Assembly (NCBI RefSeq): GCF_003217325.1
Contig: NZ_QJTI01000004.1
Coordinates: 1-64,000, forward strand
Direction: 5' to 3'
DNA: 64,000 bases
Source: Rhodopseudomonas faecalis
GTDB lineage: Bacteria; Pseudomonadota; Alphaproteobacteria; Rhizobiales; Xanthobacteraceae
Positions 8,819-17,616 of the stretch are shown here, piece by piece. Positions within the stretch are counted from its first letter, which is position 1. Every line of letters begins with the position of its first letter. The position numbers and the translations under genes are program-made. Under the pieces are notes generated by a model. That model did no database searches and was not told the origin of the DNA. It worked only from the letters and a program-made list of their open reading frames with translations.

Positions 8819-9790
8819 TCAGCCGATCTTGCCCAGTTTCGGGAACGCATCCGGTGCGGCGGCCAGCGCGGCGCGGGCCCGGATGGTATCATCGTCCATT
8901 TGGGTGATCAGCGCGGCGATCGAGTCGAACTTGGCCTCAGGGCGGATGAAGTCGATGAAGGCGACGTCCAGGGTCTGGCCATAGAGGTCGCCCTTGAAAT
9001 CGAACAGGAACACTTCGAGCAGCGGCGCGCCATTGTCGAAGGTCGGGCGCCGGCCGAAATTGGCGACGCCATCGATCCTTCGGCCGCCGACCTCGACCCG
9101 CACCGCATAGATGCCGTGCTTCAGGCCACAAGTGGGCGACAACCGCAGATTGGCGGTCGGATAGCCGAGTTCCCGGCCGCGCTTGTCGCCATGGATCACC
9201 TCGCCGGTGACGAACCACGGCGCGGTCAGCATCGCGGTGGCGTCCTGGATCCGGCCTTCCGATAGCGCCACCCGGATCGCGCTCGACGACACCGGCAGAT
9301 CGCCGACATCGACATGGGGCTGGACATCGACCTCGATGCCGAGCTTCGGCAATTCGCTGGCCAGCAGGCTCGGCGAGCCAACACGGCCTTTGCCGAAATG
9401 GAAATTGTAACCGACCGCAATGCCGGACACGCCGAGCCGGCCGACCAGCTCATCGTGAATGAAGGCATCGGCCGGGGTCGCGGCACGCTTGGCGTCGAAG
9501 CCGAGCAGAATGACGCCGTCGAGCCCGGTGCCGGCCAATAGCCGCAGCTTGCCATTGATGTCGGCCAGCCAGAATTCCGGATTTTGCGGGTTGAAGAACG
9601 CGCGCGGATGCGGCTCGAACGTCACCGCAAACGCCGGCTTGCCGCGGCTGCGCGCCATCTCCAGACAGGCGCCGATCACCGCGCGATGGCCGCGATGCAC
9701 GCCGTCGAAATTGCCCATCGCCACCGCGGCACCCCGCGGGATCGCGGACGCCGGCGTGTTATCCCGGATCACGGCAAAAGCAGTCGTCAT
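8819..9790 (-). CDS. ribF: Bifunctional riboflavin kinase / FAD synthetase
   Basis: A 323-residue cytosolic enzyme that phosphorylates riboflavin to FMN and adenylylates FMN to FAD. The N-terminal nucleotidyltransferase domain (about residues 15-180) has AMGNFDGVHRGHR, the HxGH-type nucleotide-binding motif. The C-terminal flavokinase domain (about 185-310) has GYPTANLRL with the PTAN motif. The ATG at 9790 (MTTAFAV) is chosen over an in-frame TTG six codons upstream. It is flanked by repeats and an RNase T2 gene, with no FMN-riboswitch-like sequence in its short leader that I could see. Confidence 0.96.
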   Translation of the reverse strand: MTTAFAVIRDNTPASAIPRGAAVAMGNFDGVHRGHRAVIGACLEMARSRGKPAFAVTFEPHPRAFFNPQNPEFWLADINGKLRLLAGTGLDGVILLGFDAKRAATPADAFIHDELVGRLGVSGIAVGYNFHFGKGRVGSPSLLASELPKLGIEVDVQPHVDVGDLPVSSSAIRVALSEGRIQDATAMLTAPWFVTGEVIHGDKRGRELGYPTANLRLSPTCGLKHGIYAVRVEVGGRRIDGVANFGRRPTFDNGAPLLEVFLFDFKGDLYGQTLDVAFIDFIRPEAKFDSIAALITQMDDDTIRARAALAAAPDAFPKLGKIG

Positions 9791-9905
9791 TGTGTGGATG
9801 TCATTCAATTCATGAAGGGTGGGGCGCGAACTGACGCGCTCAAGGTGCCTGAGTCAAGCACGGCCGCCGACGCTGGCGCCGCGCCTGCTCACGCTTGCGC
9901 GATCG

Positions 9906-10592
9906 TTAGCCGCCGCGCACCGGCGGCATCGTCACCTGATCGCGGCGGCAGGCGCGGCGATCGATCTCCTCGCAAGCGCGGAACTGCAGATCCTTGCTCA
10001 TGCAGATTCGCACCTCGCTCAGCCTGGTGCGATTGCAGGTCACCGCGATCGCCGACCGGCTCAGGCCCGGATTGGCCTTGATGAACGCCTCTTCGATCTG
10101 ATCCGGCGTCAGCGTCTTTTCGGACTCCAGATCGATGAATTCGTCAGGAATCTTCACCGACGAGCGCGCCTTGCGGATGGTTTCGAAATAAGGCCGCGCC
10201 GTCAGGCCCGAACAGGTGCCGTGCTTGTCCCATTCATGGAAGATCAGCCCCGGCGCAGGCATCAGATCGAGCATCGAGGTCATGATCTCGCGCGGCAGCC
10301 GCGGTGCTGGCACCTGGCAATAATCCGGAAAGCCGCGTTCATATTGCGGCCACAGCCCGTGCACCACGAAGGAGAACGGCCGACTCCTGTCGCATTGGGT
10401 CTGCTGGTTGCGGCCGGACTGGCCGCGCTCGGCGGCCTCCGCGCAATAAGACGGCGACCATGACAGCGACAGCACGTAAAAATCGAAAGCACCCGGCGCG
10501 TTCTGCCGGCGGTCCTGCGCATTGGCGGCGCCGCCTGCGCCCGCGATGATCGCCGCTGCCAGCAGCAGCGTTTTAGCCCCAAACGTCTTCAT
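9906..10592 (-). CDS. Secreted ribonuclease T2 family protein
   Basis: A 228-residue precursor with a clean signal peptide (MKTFGAKTLLLAAAIIAGAG.. ending in NAQ). Both RNase T2 active-site blocks are present: FVVHGLWPQ (CAS I, catalytic His) and FHEWDKHGTC (CAS II, EWxKHGTC). The first block YVLSLSWSPSYC is also typical. The enzyme would cut RNA in the periplasm through 2',3'-cyclic intermediates, probably for scavenging. It is transcribed alone on the minus strand, between ribF and a small secreted protein. Confidence 0.93.
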   Translation of the reverse strand: MKTFGAKTLLLAAAIIAGAGGAANAQDRRQNAPGAFDFYVLSLSWSPSYCAEAAERGQSGRNQQTQCDRSRPFSFVVHGLWPQYERGFPDYCQVPAPRLPREIMTSMLDLMPAPGLIFHEWDKHGTCSGLTARPYFETIRKARSSVKIPDEFIDLESEKTLTPDQIEEAFIKANPGLSRSAIAVTCNRTRLSEVRICMSKDLQFRACEEIDRRACRRDQVTMPPVRGG

Positions 10593-10678
10593 GGTCGTGG
10601 TTCCCTGCCCGCGGCCAGACTAGACGTTCGCCGGCGCTCGCTCAACTGCGGCGCGTGCGTCAATCAGACGGCGCGAGA

Positions 10679-11143
10679 TCAGGGACGCGCGGCCTTGCAG
10701 GCCGGATTGTAGGCCCAGTCGCGATCGAGGCCGACCACGCAGAATTCGACGCCATGGCCGAACGAGGCAAAACCGCCGTCCTCGATGATCGAGTAATGCA
10801 GCTTGCGGGCCTTGCCGTCGTTGAACAGCGCGGTGCCCGAGCAGAACCGGCGCGGAATATTGTCGGACTGCCAGGGCCGCAGCGCGGTTTCATGGATGTC
10901 GGTGAAGCCGGTGATCTCCAGGCGCGAGTTCCAGAAGGTCTGCTCCTTCTCGGTGAACTGCGAGTTGATCGCGGTCAGCCCGGCTTCGCAGGACGGCAGC
11001 TGGCCGTCATAGCGCGGCCCGGACATCCAGAAATTCATCTCCAGGAAGTTGGCGGCCTGCGCGGGCGGCGTCAGCGCCAGCGCACCCAGCAGCGCCGCTG
11101 CGCCCAACACCGGCATTTTGGCAAATGAAAGAAGGTCGCGCAT
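10679..11143 (-). CDS. Conserved hypothetical secreted protein
   Basis: A 154-residue protein starting at ATG 11143 (MRDLLSFAKMPV) with a signal peptide ending near PAQAANF. The mature part contains four cysteines (for example LPSCEAG, RRFCSG, EFCVVG and NPACKA) and repeated aromatic residues, suggesting a small disulfide-stabilised periplasmic domain. No enzyme motif is recognised. The frame remains open upstream, but those residues look like translated intergenic DNA. It is divergent from the next small secreted gene. Confidence 0.72.
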   Translation of the reverse strand: MRDLLSFAKMPVLGAAALLGALALTPPAQAANFLEMNFWMSGPRYDGQLPSCEAGLTAINSQFTEKEQTFWNSRLEITGFTDIHETALRPWQSDNIPRRFCSGTALFNDGKARKLHYSIIEDGGFASFGHGVEFCVVGLDRDWAYNPACKAARP

Positions 11144-11331
11144 GTCGAGGTCCGCCCCATGGATTCCGCGCGAACGGTGCCGCGAAGCCGGCAGCAGGTC
11201 AAGTGCACCGGGGCCACACTGCCCGACAACCCGCGTTTGCCCCCGTGCGGTGCGCTTTCCATCGCCGCGGTTGCGGCCTAGAGTTGGAGCACTGCGCCGC
11301 GCACCGTGGCGGCGCGACCAGAGGGGAGAGA

Positions 11332-11622
11332 ATGATGCGAAGGATCGTGGCGGCGACTTTGGCCGTGGTCGGCGTGTTTGGTGCAAGCGCAGCCAAGGCG
11401 GACTATGTGCCGATGGTCAAGGGCAACGATACCGGCGGCATCATTTCCTACAATCTGGTCGGCCATGCCGACATCAAGGCGATCGCCGCCGACCACTGCG
11501 CCCGTTACGGCAAGGTGGTGAAGCTGCTCGGCGTGCAGACCCAATATGGCGGCTACATCTCGTTTGCTTGCCGCTGGGTGCCCTATGGCGCCGACGAGCG
11601 GCCGCTGCGGGTGCGCTACTGA
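11332..11622 (+). CDS. Small conserved hypothetical secreted protein
   Basis: A 96-residue protein with a signal peptide (MMRRIVAATLAVVGVFGASA..AKA) behind a strong GAGGGGAGAGA ribosome-binding sequence, which decides the start. The mature domain of about 75 residues contains the two cysteines HCARYG and FACRW and the segment GGIISYNL. No known function. It is followed after 26 bp by a DUF3617 gene on the same strand, so the two probably form an operon of small envelope proteins. Confidence 0.72.
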   Translation: MMRRIVAATLAVVGVFGASAAKADYVPMVKGNDTGGIISYNLVGHADIKAIAADHCARYGKVVKLLGVQTQYGGYISFACRWVPYGADERPLRVRY

Positions 11623-11648
11623 GCTGAATTGATCGGTAGGAGGCGGGC

Positions 11649-12176
11649 ATGACCCGAGGCTGCGCGTGGTTGGCGCTGGCGCCGGCATTTTGGCTGGCCA
11701 CCGCTCCGGCGGTCGCGATCGAGGTCGAGATGCCGAACCGCAAGCCGGGCTTGTGGGAGATGAAGATGGTCAATTCCGGCGTCGCCGGGATGACCATGCA
11801 GCACTGCACCGACGAGGTCACCGACAAGCAGCTGCGCACCGCCTACTCGCCGATGGCCAAGGAAATCTGCAGCAAGAATGTCGTGCAGAAGACCGCGACC
11901 GGCTACATCACCGACGCGGTGTGCACGGTCGGCGGCGTCACCATGAACTCGCATTCGGTGATCAATGGCGATTTCAATTCCGCCTACACCGTCAATGTCA
12001 GCTCGGAGCAGCAGGGCGCGCCGTCCGGCGTGCCGCAGCGCACCTCGATGACGCTGGAAGCGAAATGGCTCGGCCCGTGCAAGCCGGAGCAGAAGCCGGG
12101 CGATATCGTGATGCCGGGCGGCTTCAAGATCAACGTCAACGACATGGACAAGCTCAAGGGCCTGCTGCCGCGCTAA
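11649..12176 (+). CDS. DUF3617 domain-containing secreted protein
   Basis: A 175-residue protein with an N-terminal signal sequence and the DUF3617 hallmark RKPGLWEMKM early in the mature part, followed by the cysteine segments MQHCTDE, AKEICSKN and DAVCTVG and the pattern TMNSHSVINGDFN. The family is periplasmic, of unknown function, and frequent in proteobacteria. It is preceded by an AGGAGG ribosome-binding sequence and probably shares a transcript with the 96-residue gene upstream. Confidence 0.85.
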   Translation: MTRGCAWLALAPAFWLATAPAVAIEVEMPNRKPGLWEMKMVNSGVAGMTMQHCTDEVTDKQLRTAYSPMAKEICSKNVVQKTATGYITDAVCTVGGVTMNSHSVINGDFNSAYTVNVSSEQQGAPSGVPQRTSMTLEAKWLGPCKPEQKPGDIVMPGGFKINVNDMDKLKGLLPR

Positions 12177-12283
12177 CCGCTTGAGCGGCGGTGATGCGGC
12201 CGGCTGTGTGCGCTACGCCACATCGCCGGTAGAATCGCGCGGCGCGCTCCCCGCCGCAATTGACAGCCCGCAGGTGACTCTCG

Positions 12284-12300
12284 ATGTTACAATGTAACAT
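12284..12300. promoter_or_regulatory. Zur-box-like 17-nt palindrome
   Basis: A perfect 8-1-8 palindrome (ATGTTACA, A, TGTAACAT) lies 47 bp before the DUF2946 start codon. Its odd-centred form matches the general alphaproteobacterial Zur site pattern (ATGTTATA-N-TATAACAT) at nearly every position. This suggests zinc-dependent repression of the DUF2946-TonB receptor unit. The palindrome is seen directly; the regulator is inferred. Confidence 0.65.
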
Positions 12301-12347
12301 TGGCTGACCTCAGGTCAGCCGGCGATGGGGTCGCTGGGCTGCGCGGC

Positions 12348-12731
12348 ATGGGGCTGATCAGAACAAATCGACGGAGCGGATCGTGGCTGGCGCTGATGGC
12401 GCTGCTGCTGCAGATCGTGCTGTCGTTCGGCCATGTGCACGGGCTTGCCGAATTCGCCGACGCGACGGGACACGCCGCGCTCGCCGCCGCGGCACCGACC
12501 TCGCCCGGTGAGCCGGCCGGCTCCGATCCTGACGGCGACCACCACGGCGCCCCGGACTTGTGCGCGATCTGCGCCACTTTGGCGCTGGTCCATGCCGGCG
12601 TCGCGGCCACGCCGCCGGCACTGCCGCTGCCGGCCTTGGCGGGCAGCGCCGATAGCCGCGCCCTGCCCGCGCCGGCGCACGCCGCGCTCAATGCCACGGC
12701 GTTCCAGCCGCGCGCGCCGCCAGCCGCCTGA
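12348..12731 (+). CDS. DUF2946 family protein (metal-associated envelope protein)
   Basis: A 127-residue protein with an N-terminal hydrophobic segment (SWLALMALLLQIVLSFG), then HVHG, a His/Asp-rich stretch (DGDHHGAPD) and a CxxC pair in DLCAICATLAL, the DUF2946 layout. The C-terminal half is alanine/proline-rich. The family is often encoded beside TonB-dependent metal receptors. Here it lies between a Zur-like palindrome and a TonB receptor gene, which suggests a part in zinc handling. The ATG at 12348 is chosen; an upstream TTG would fall within the operator palindrome. Confidence 0.72.
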   Translation: MGLIRTNRRSGSWLALMALLLQIVLSFGHVHGLAEFADATGHAALAAAAPTSPGEPAGSDPDGDHHGAPDLCAICATLALVHAGVAATPPALPLPALAGSADSRALPAPAHAALNATAFQPRAPPAA

Positions 12732-12847
12732 CATCCTGCCTTGCCGCCAAACCGCCGCGCGCCGCACCGGCCCGCGCGGCACCATGAACTCGCCGCCAGC
12801 GCCGAGACTGCTCGGCTGCCGGCGCGCCGCGACGCCTCAGGAAAGTC

Positions 12848-15154
12848 ATGTCGTCATTGAAACCAACCTCGCTGCTGCTCGCCTGCAGCTCCGCCGCGCT
12901 ATTGCTGCCCGGCCCCTGCGCCCCGGCGCTGGCCCAGACCGCCACCGCGCTGCCGGAAATCACCGTCACCGCCGCGAGCCCGATTACCCGGCGCAAGCCG
13001 GCGCCGCGGCCCGCCGAGCCCGCCGCAACTCCGGCGCCGGTTGCCGCCGAGCAGCCGCCGCAGCAGGGCATCCTGCCGGTGGTCACCGATCAGTTCGCCA
13101 CCGTCACCGTGGTGCCGAACGAGGAAATCCGCCGCAGCGGCGAGGCGACGCTCGGCGATCTGCTGTTCTCCAAACCCGGCATCACCGGTTCGAGCTTTGC
13201 GCCCGGCGGGGCCAGCCGCCCGATCATCCGCGGCCTCGACGTCAACCGGGTCGGCATTGTCGAAAACGGCATTGGCGGCGGCGGCGTATCCGATCTTGGC
13301 GAAGACCATTTTGTGCCGATCGATCCGTTGGCCACCAACCGCATCGAAGTGATCCGCGGCCCGGCGGCGCTGCGCTATGGCTCGACCTCGATCGGCGGCG
13401 TGGTCAGCGCCAGCAACAACCGCATCCCGGAGGCGATGCCGAGCTGCGCCGCGCCGTTCCGCACTTTTGGCCCGTCCGACGCCAAACCGTTCGGCTCGCC
13501 CTGCGTCACCGCCGAGACCCGCACCTCGTTCGACACCGTCGATCGCGGCCTTGAGGGCGGCGTGCTGTTCGACGCCGGCGCCAAGCAATTCGCGCTGCAT
13601 GCCGACGCCTATGGCCGCAAGGCCGGCGACTACGACATTCCCGGCTATCCCTATCTCAATGACCCGGGCTATCCGGTGAACGGCCGGCAGCCCAATTCCG
13701 GCGTGCGCGCCAGCGGCGGTTCGGTCGGCGGCTCCTATCTGTTCGACGGCGGCTTCATCGGCGCGGCGCTGACCCAGAACGACTCGCTGTACCGGATTCC
13801 CGGCCTTGACGGCGCCAATCACCAGACCCGGATCGACGCGCGCCAGACCAAGCTGACCGTCAAGGGCGAGTATCGCCCCGACAGCGCCATGATCGACGCG
13901 ATTCGGCTATGGGTCGGCAGCACCGATTATCGCCACAACGAGATCGGCCTTGCCGATTTGGCGATTCCGGCCAGCGACGGCGTGCGCCAGACCTTTACCA
14001 ACAAGGAGCAGGAAGGCCGCGTTGAGGTGCAGTTCGCGCCATTCGACGCGCGCTTTGCGGCGATCACCAGCGCGGTCGGCGTGCAGGGCGGCTATCAGAA
14101 ACTGACCGCCTCCAGCCCGGACGATCCAGGCTCGCTCTACAATGGCCTGTTCAATCCGAACGATAATTATCGGATCGCCGGCTACGCTTTCAACGAGTTC
14201 AAATTCACCAACTCGACACGGGCGCAGATCGCCGGCCGGATCGAACATGTCGAGCTGAAGGGCGCTACCCCGAGTTTCCCGGCCGACTACATCCCGAATT
14301 TCCTGCCACAGGAGTCGATCGCTCAGCAGCGCTCGTTCACGCCAAAGAGCGGCAGCATCGGCCTGCTGCAGGACCTGCCCTACGGCCTGGTTGCCAGCGT
14401 GTCGGCGCAATATGTCGAGCGCGCGCCAAAGCCGGCCGAACTGTTTTCGCGCGGCGGGCACGACGCCACCGCGACCTTCGACATCGGCAATCCGAACCTG
14501 AAGATCGAAACCGCAAAAACGCTGGAAGTCGGGCTGCGCAAGGCCGATGGCCCGCTGCGCTTTGAAGCGACGATGTACTACACGCGCTTCAACAACTTCA
14601 TCTACCGGCGGCTGACCGGGCTGATGTGCGGCGAGGATTTTGACTCCTGCGGCGACGGCAATCCCGACAACGAGCTGAATCAGGCGGTGTATTCGCAGCG
14701 CGACGCCGTGTTCCGCGGCGGCGAAATCCAGAGCCAGCTCGACATCGGCGCCTTCCATGGCGGCATCTGGGGTGTCGAAAGCCAGCTCGACGTGGTGCGC
14801 GCCACCTTCACCGATGGCACCAACGTGCCGCGCATTCCGCCGGTGCGCGCCGGCGGCGGCCTGTTCTGGCGTGACGCCAACTGGCTGACCCGGGTCAACC
14901 TGTTGCACGCGATGGCGCAGAACAACGTGGCGCCGATCGCCGAAACGCCGACGCCCGGCTACAATCTGCTGAAAGCGGAAGTCAGCTACCGCACCAAGCT
15001 CGATCCGGCGCGCTATGGCGCCAACGAAATGACGCTTGGTCTGGTCGGCAACAATCTGCTCAACGAGCCGATCCGCAGCGCGGTGTCCTACACCAAGGAC
15101 AATGTGCTGATGCCGGGCCTTGGCGTGCGCGCCTTTGCCAATCTGAAGTTCTAA
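12848..15154 (+). CDS. TonB-dependent outer-membrane receptor (probable zinc receptor)
   Basis: A 768-residue precursor with a signal peptide ending in ALAQ and a TonB-box-like LPEITVTA. The plug domain (about residues 75-200) contains LLFSKPGITGSSF and RIEVIRGPAALRYG, and the long beta-barrel ends with a terminal Phe (FANLKF), as outer-membrane proteins require. The barrel has NPNLKIETAKTLEVGLR, typical of the family. It is immediately downstream of a DUF2946 gene and a Zur-like operator, so zinc uptake (ZnuD-like) is the most likely role. A different metal or chelate cannot be excluded from sequence alone. Confidence 0.88.
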   Translation: MSSLKPTSLLLACSSAALLLPGPCAPALAQTATALPEITVTAASPITRRKPAPRPAEPAATPAPVAAEQPPQQGILPVVTDQFATVTVVPNEEIRRSGEATLGDLLFSKPGITGSSFAPGGASRPIIRGLDVNRVGIVENGIGGGGVSDLGEDHFVPIDPLATNRIEVIRGPAALRYGSTSIGGVVSASNNRIPEAMPSCAAPFRTFGPSDAKPFGSPCVTAETRTSFDTVDRGLEGGVLFDAGAKQFALHADAYGRKAGDYDIPGYPYLNDPGYPVNGRQPNSGVRASGGSVGGSYLFDGGFIGAALTQNDSLYRIPGLDGANHQTRIDARQTKLTVKGEYRPDSAMIDAIRLWVGSTDYRHNEIGLADLAIPASDGVRQTFTNKEQEGRVEVQFAPFDARFAAITSAVGVQGGYQKLTASSPDDPGSLYNGLFNPNDNYRIAGYAFNEFKFTNSTRAQIAGRIEHVELKGATPSFPADYIPNFLPQESIAQQRSFTPKSGSIGLLQDLPYGLVASVSAQYVERAPKPAELFSRGGHDATATFDIGNPNLKIETAKTLEVGLRKADGPLRFEATMYYTRFNNFIYRRLTGLMCGEDFDSCGDGNPDNELNQAVYSQRDAVFRGGEIQSQLDIGAFHGGIWGVESQLDVVRATFTDGTNVPRIPPVRAGGGLFWRDANWLTRVNLLHAMAQNNVAPIAETPTPGYNLLKAEVSYRTKLDPARYGANEMTLGLVGNNLLNEPIRSAVSYTKDNVLMPGLGVRAFANLKF

Positions 15155-15166
15155 GCGTCACTGGAT

Positions 15167-15192
15167 CGGAGCCGCGCCGCGGCGTGGCTCCG
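15167..15192. terminator. Stem-loop between convergent genes
   Basis: A 13-bp inverted repeat (CGGAGCCGCGCCG / CGGCGTGGCTCCG) with a single G-T wobble lies between the ends of the TonB receptor and GNAT genes. No clear U-run follows on either strand, so it may act as a weak bidirectional terminator or 3'-end stabiliser. Confidence 0.6.
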
Positions 15193-15201
15193 GTTCGCCC
15201 G

Positions 15202-15720
15202 TTACGACTTGCGGGCGTAGCGCCAGTCGGGGCGGATCGCGCCGGACACGTCATTGAACGCGCCGTCCACCAATTCGGCGACCAGCAGCCGGCGCGGATC
15301 GACCGGCCCCGGCATGGTGACCCGGCCCTTGGGGATCGCCTTAAACCCGTTGCGGCCATAATAGGGCTCGTCGCCAACCAGCAGCACCAGCCGGTGGCCC
15401 TGCGCCCTGGCATCGTCGAGCGCGCGTTGCAGCAGCGCCTTGCCGACGCCGCGGCCGCGGAACGGCGGCTCCACGGTCAAGGGCCCGAGCAGCAGCGCCG
15501 GCACATCGCCGATCGCGATCGGCAATTGCCGCACCGAGCCGACCAGCAGGGTGTTGACCCAGGCGGTGAACGACAGCTCGAACAGGTGGTCGACATGCTC
15601 GCGCAGCCGATAGGCGCTGAGCGCGAACCGGCCCGGCCCAAAGGTGCGCTCGTGCAGCCGTTCGATCGCCTGAGCGTCGTTGGCGGTTTCAGGAATGATG
15701 GTGAGAGCAAGATCGGTCAT
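15202..15720 (-). CDS. GNAT family N-acetyltransferase
   Basis: A 172-residue acetyltransferase with the acetyl-CoA pyrophosphate-binding motif A (FRGRGVGKALLQRA, Q/RxxGxG/A type) and, before it, the strand LLLGPLTVEP. After it come LVLLVGDEPYYGRNGF and a C-terminal domain like that of YhbS-type proteins (COG3153). The substrate is unknown. The ATG at 15720 (MTDLALTI) is used rather than an upstream frame extension. A NUDIX gene on the same strand lies 63 bp upstream. Confidence 0.85.
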   Translation of the reverse strand: MTDLALTIIPETANDAQAIERLHERTFGPGRFALSAYRLREHVDHLFELSFTAWVNTLLVGSVRQLPIAIGDVPALLLGPLTVEPPFRGRGVGKALLQRALDDARAQGHRLVLLVGDEPYYGRNGFKAIPKGRVTMPGPVDPRRLLVAELVDGAFNDVSGAIRPDWRYARKS

Positions 15721-15783
15721 AAGGGGCGCCGCATAGCATTTGCGCCGCGCGCGGTCCATGGGCTCGATCGGGACAAGGTGGCC

Positions 15784-16305
15784 TCAGGCCCCGGCATCGT
15801 CGGCGGCGGACACGTTGTCCGGCCGCCAGGTCGCGATCGGCGCCGCGCCCTGCAGCACCTCGGCAATGCGCAAGCGGGTGCCGAGCGTGGTGTCCTCCGG
15901 CAGCGCGTCGGGGGCGAAGAACCTGGCTTCGGCGATCTCGTGGTTCGGCTCAGGCAGCCGGTCCTGGCGAAATTCCCGAACCACATAGACCGCGACGTGG
16001 TCGCGCCGCGACACATGATTGTTGAGGAATACGCCGTGCAGCACTGGCTCGCCGATCAGCTCGATCCGGCCTTCTTCCAGCAATTCGCGGCGCAGCGCGC
16101 CGACAAAAGTCTCGCCGACCTCGACGCCGCCGCCCGGCAATTGCCAGCCTGCGACATAGGTATGGCGGATCAGAAACACCTGGCCGCTTGGGTCCAGCAC
16201 CAGGCCGCGCACGCCGAGCGTCATGCCGCGCGCCAGCCGCCAATAGAAGTGAAACACCCGGCGCAGCGCCGGCTCCAGCGCGCGCCGCAGCGGCGACAGA
16301 TCCAT
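15784..16305 (-). CDS. NUDIX hydrolase
   Basis: A 173-residue protein with a NUDIX box GGGVEVGETFVGALRRELLEE. The core Glu residues (REL-x-EE) are kept, but the glycine expected near the end of the box is Arg. The N-terminal 28 residues (LRRVFHFYWRLARG) are basic and precede the domain, as in a Rhizobiales group of NUDIX proteins. It probably hydrolyses a nucleoside diphosphate derivative; the substrate cannot be read from sequence. Confidence 0.85.
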   Translation of the reverse strand: MDLSPLRRALEPALRRVFHFYWRLARGMTLGVRGLVLDPSGQVFLIRHTYVAGWQLPGGGVEVGETFVGALRRELLEEGRIELIGEPVLHGVFLNNHVSRRDHVAVYVVREFRQDRLPEPNHEIAEARFFAPDALPEDTTLGTRLRIAEVLQGAAPIATWRPDNVSAADDAGA

Positions 16306-16434
16306 GGCGTCGTCCCCTCTCCCGGTCTTTGGCCTGCTTGCGCCGGATCAGTCGGCTTGTAAAGCGCGCGCGGCATTGTCGGATTTGCGCGGCCTCGTTG
16401 ACGGCAGCTCAGCCCCAGGCATCTGATCGGCGCC

Positions 16435-17013
16435 ATGAGGTTTACCATGCGTCACACAACCCACCCCCTGCTCGCCATCACCGCCGCGGCGTTGCTCTCG
16501 GTCCCACTGCCCCGCGCGGCCACCGCGCAGCCGGCCCCGGCCGCCTTTGACGGCTTTTTGGCTGGGCTGACCGAATGTCAGTTCAGCCCAGATTTTCAGA
16601 AATTCCGCAGCGGCGTGATCGAGCGCTTCGCCAATCCGGCGTTCAGCAAGCAGCCGGTCGCCAACAAGAGCGCGGCGGTGCCGCTGCCCGCGGCGCTGTC
16701 CGGCGCGATCGATATCGAGGGCGCACGGCTGCGCAGCGACGATGACGGCGAATCGACCACCGTCGATATTCCCGTGACCGGCACGTATGGCGGCCTGCCG
16801 CTCAAAAACCTGTTGTTCGTGCTCGGTAATGAGAACGGCATCGCCATCGCCGGTGCCGAATTCGCGGCGCCGCGCGACCAGGTGGTCAAGACCTTTGGGC
16901 CGGCGATCAAGCGCGGCACTGCGCGGCTGAAGAAGACCGCCGACGAATTTCCGATGTCGGTCGGCTTTGGCAAGCCGCCCGCGGCATCGATCTATTGCGA
17001 CCAGTCGAATTAA
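16435..17013 (+). CDS. Conserved hypothetical secreted protein
   Basis: A 192-residue protein with a signal peptide (HPLLAITAAALLSVPLPRAA..). The mature part begins FDGFLAGLTECQFSPDFQKF and ends PAASIYCDQSN, giving one cysteine near each end that could form a disulfide. No catalytic motif is recognised. An ATG four codons downstream (MRHTTH) is an equally good start. It is divergent from the NUDIX gene and faces cspA tail to tail. Confidence 0.7.
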   Translation: MRFTMRHTTHPLLAITAAALLSVPLPRAATAQPAPAAFDGFLAGLTECQFSPDFQKFRSGVIERFANPAFSKQPVANKSAAVPLPAALSGAIDIEGARLRSDDDGESTTVDIPVTGTYGGLPLKNLLFVLGNENGIAIAGAEFAAPRDQVVKTFGPAIKRGTARLKKTADEFPMSVGFGKPPAASIYCDQSN

Positions 17014-17068
17014 CGCGCGGCTTCAGCGAAGCGCGCGCTGAGCAGCGTGCGCGGATGTCGATCAGACA

Positions 17069-17107
17069 CAAAAAATCCCGCGGATCGATGAAACGATCGC
17101 GGGATTT
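17069..17107 (-). terminator. Rho-independent terminator of cspA
   Basis: A stem AAATCCCGCG-GATCG / CGATCGCGGGATTT (one bulge), read on the minus strand, is followed by six T residues. It lies about 70 bp downstream of the cold-shock gene. Confidence 0.8.
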
Positions 17108-17175
17108 CCTTCGACCAATTACCCCTGCCAGTACATCCGTGGTCAGAGCTTATTGGTCGCTGCAGCGCTGGCGGA

Positions 17176-17385
17176 TTACGCCGCGCGCAGGTTCTCGGCA
17201 GCAGCCTTGCCGGAGCGGCGGTCGGCAACGACGTCATACGACACCTGCTGCCCTTCGCTGAGCGTGCTCATGCCGGCGCGTTCAACCGCGCTGATATGAA
17301 CGAAAACGTCGCGATCGCCATTCGACGGCTGGATGAAGCCAAAACCCTTTTGGCTGTTGAACCACTTCACGGTACCGGTATTCAT
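17176..17385 (-). CDS. cspA: Cold-shock protein (CspA family)
   Basis: A 69-residue single-stranded nucleic-acid-binding protein: [20 protein letters not shown] contains RNP1 (KGFGFI) and VFVHISAV contains RNP2. The final segment [15 protein letters not shown] is typical of rhizobial Csp proteins. It acts as an RNA chaperone. The start is ATG 17385; five extra in-frame residues upstream are not family-like. About 230 bp separates it from corA upstream on the same strand, which leaves room for the long leader usual in csp genes. A strong terminator follows. Confidence 0.94.
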   Translation of the reverse strand: MNTGTVKWFNSQKGFGFIQPSNGDRDVFVHISAVERAGMSTLSEGQQVSYDVVADRRSGKAAAENLRAA

Positions 17386-17616
17386 TGCATAGTCCTTCAC
17401 TGTAGGCGTGCACGGGAGGCTGCGCGCAACACGATGCTGCGCACTTGGTCCCTTGATGTCGATTTTGGAGAAGTTCTGAAACGTGCGCGCCGTCAGTGAA
17501 GACGGAGAAGCGGCCCAGTTGTTCGGCCAAGTATCGATGGCTCAATATCTAGTGGTCGATTGCGGCCGATTCAAGACGGTCTGTCAAAATAGTCCTGCAT
17601 CGACTCGAAAGCGTCG

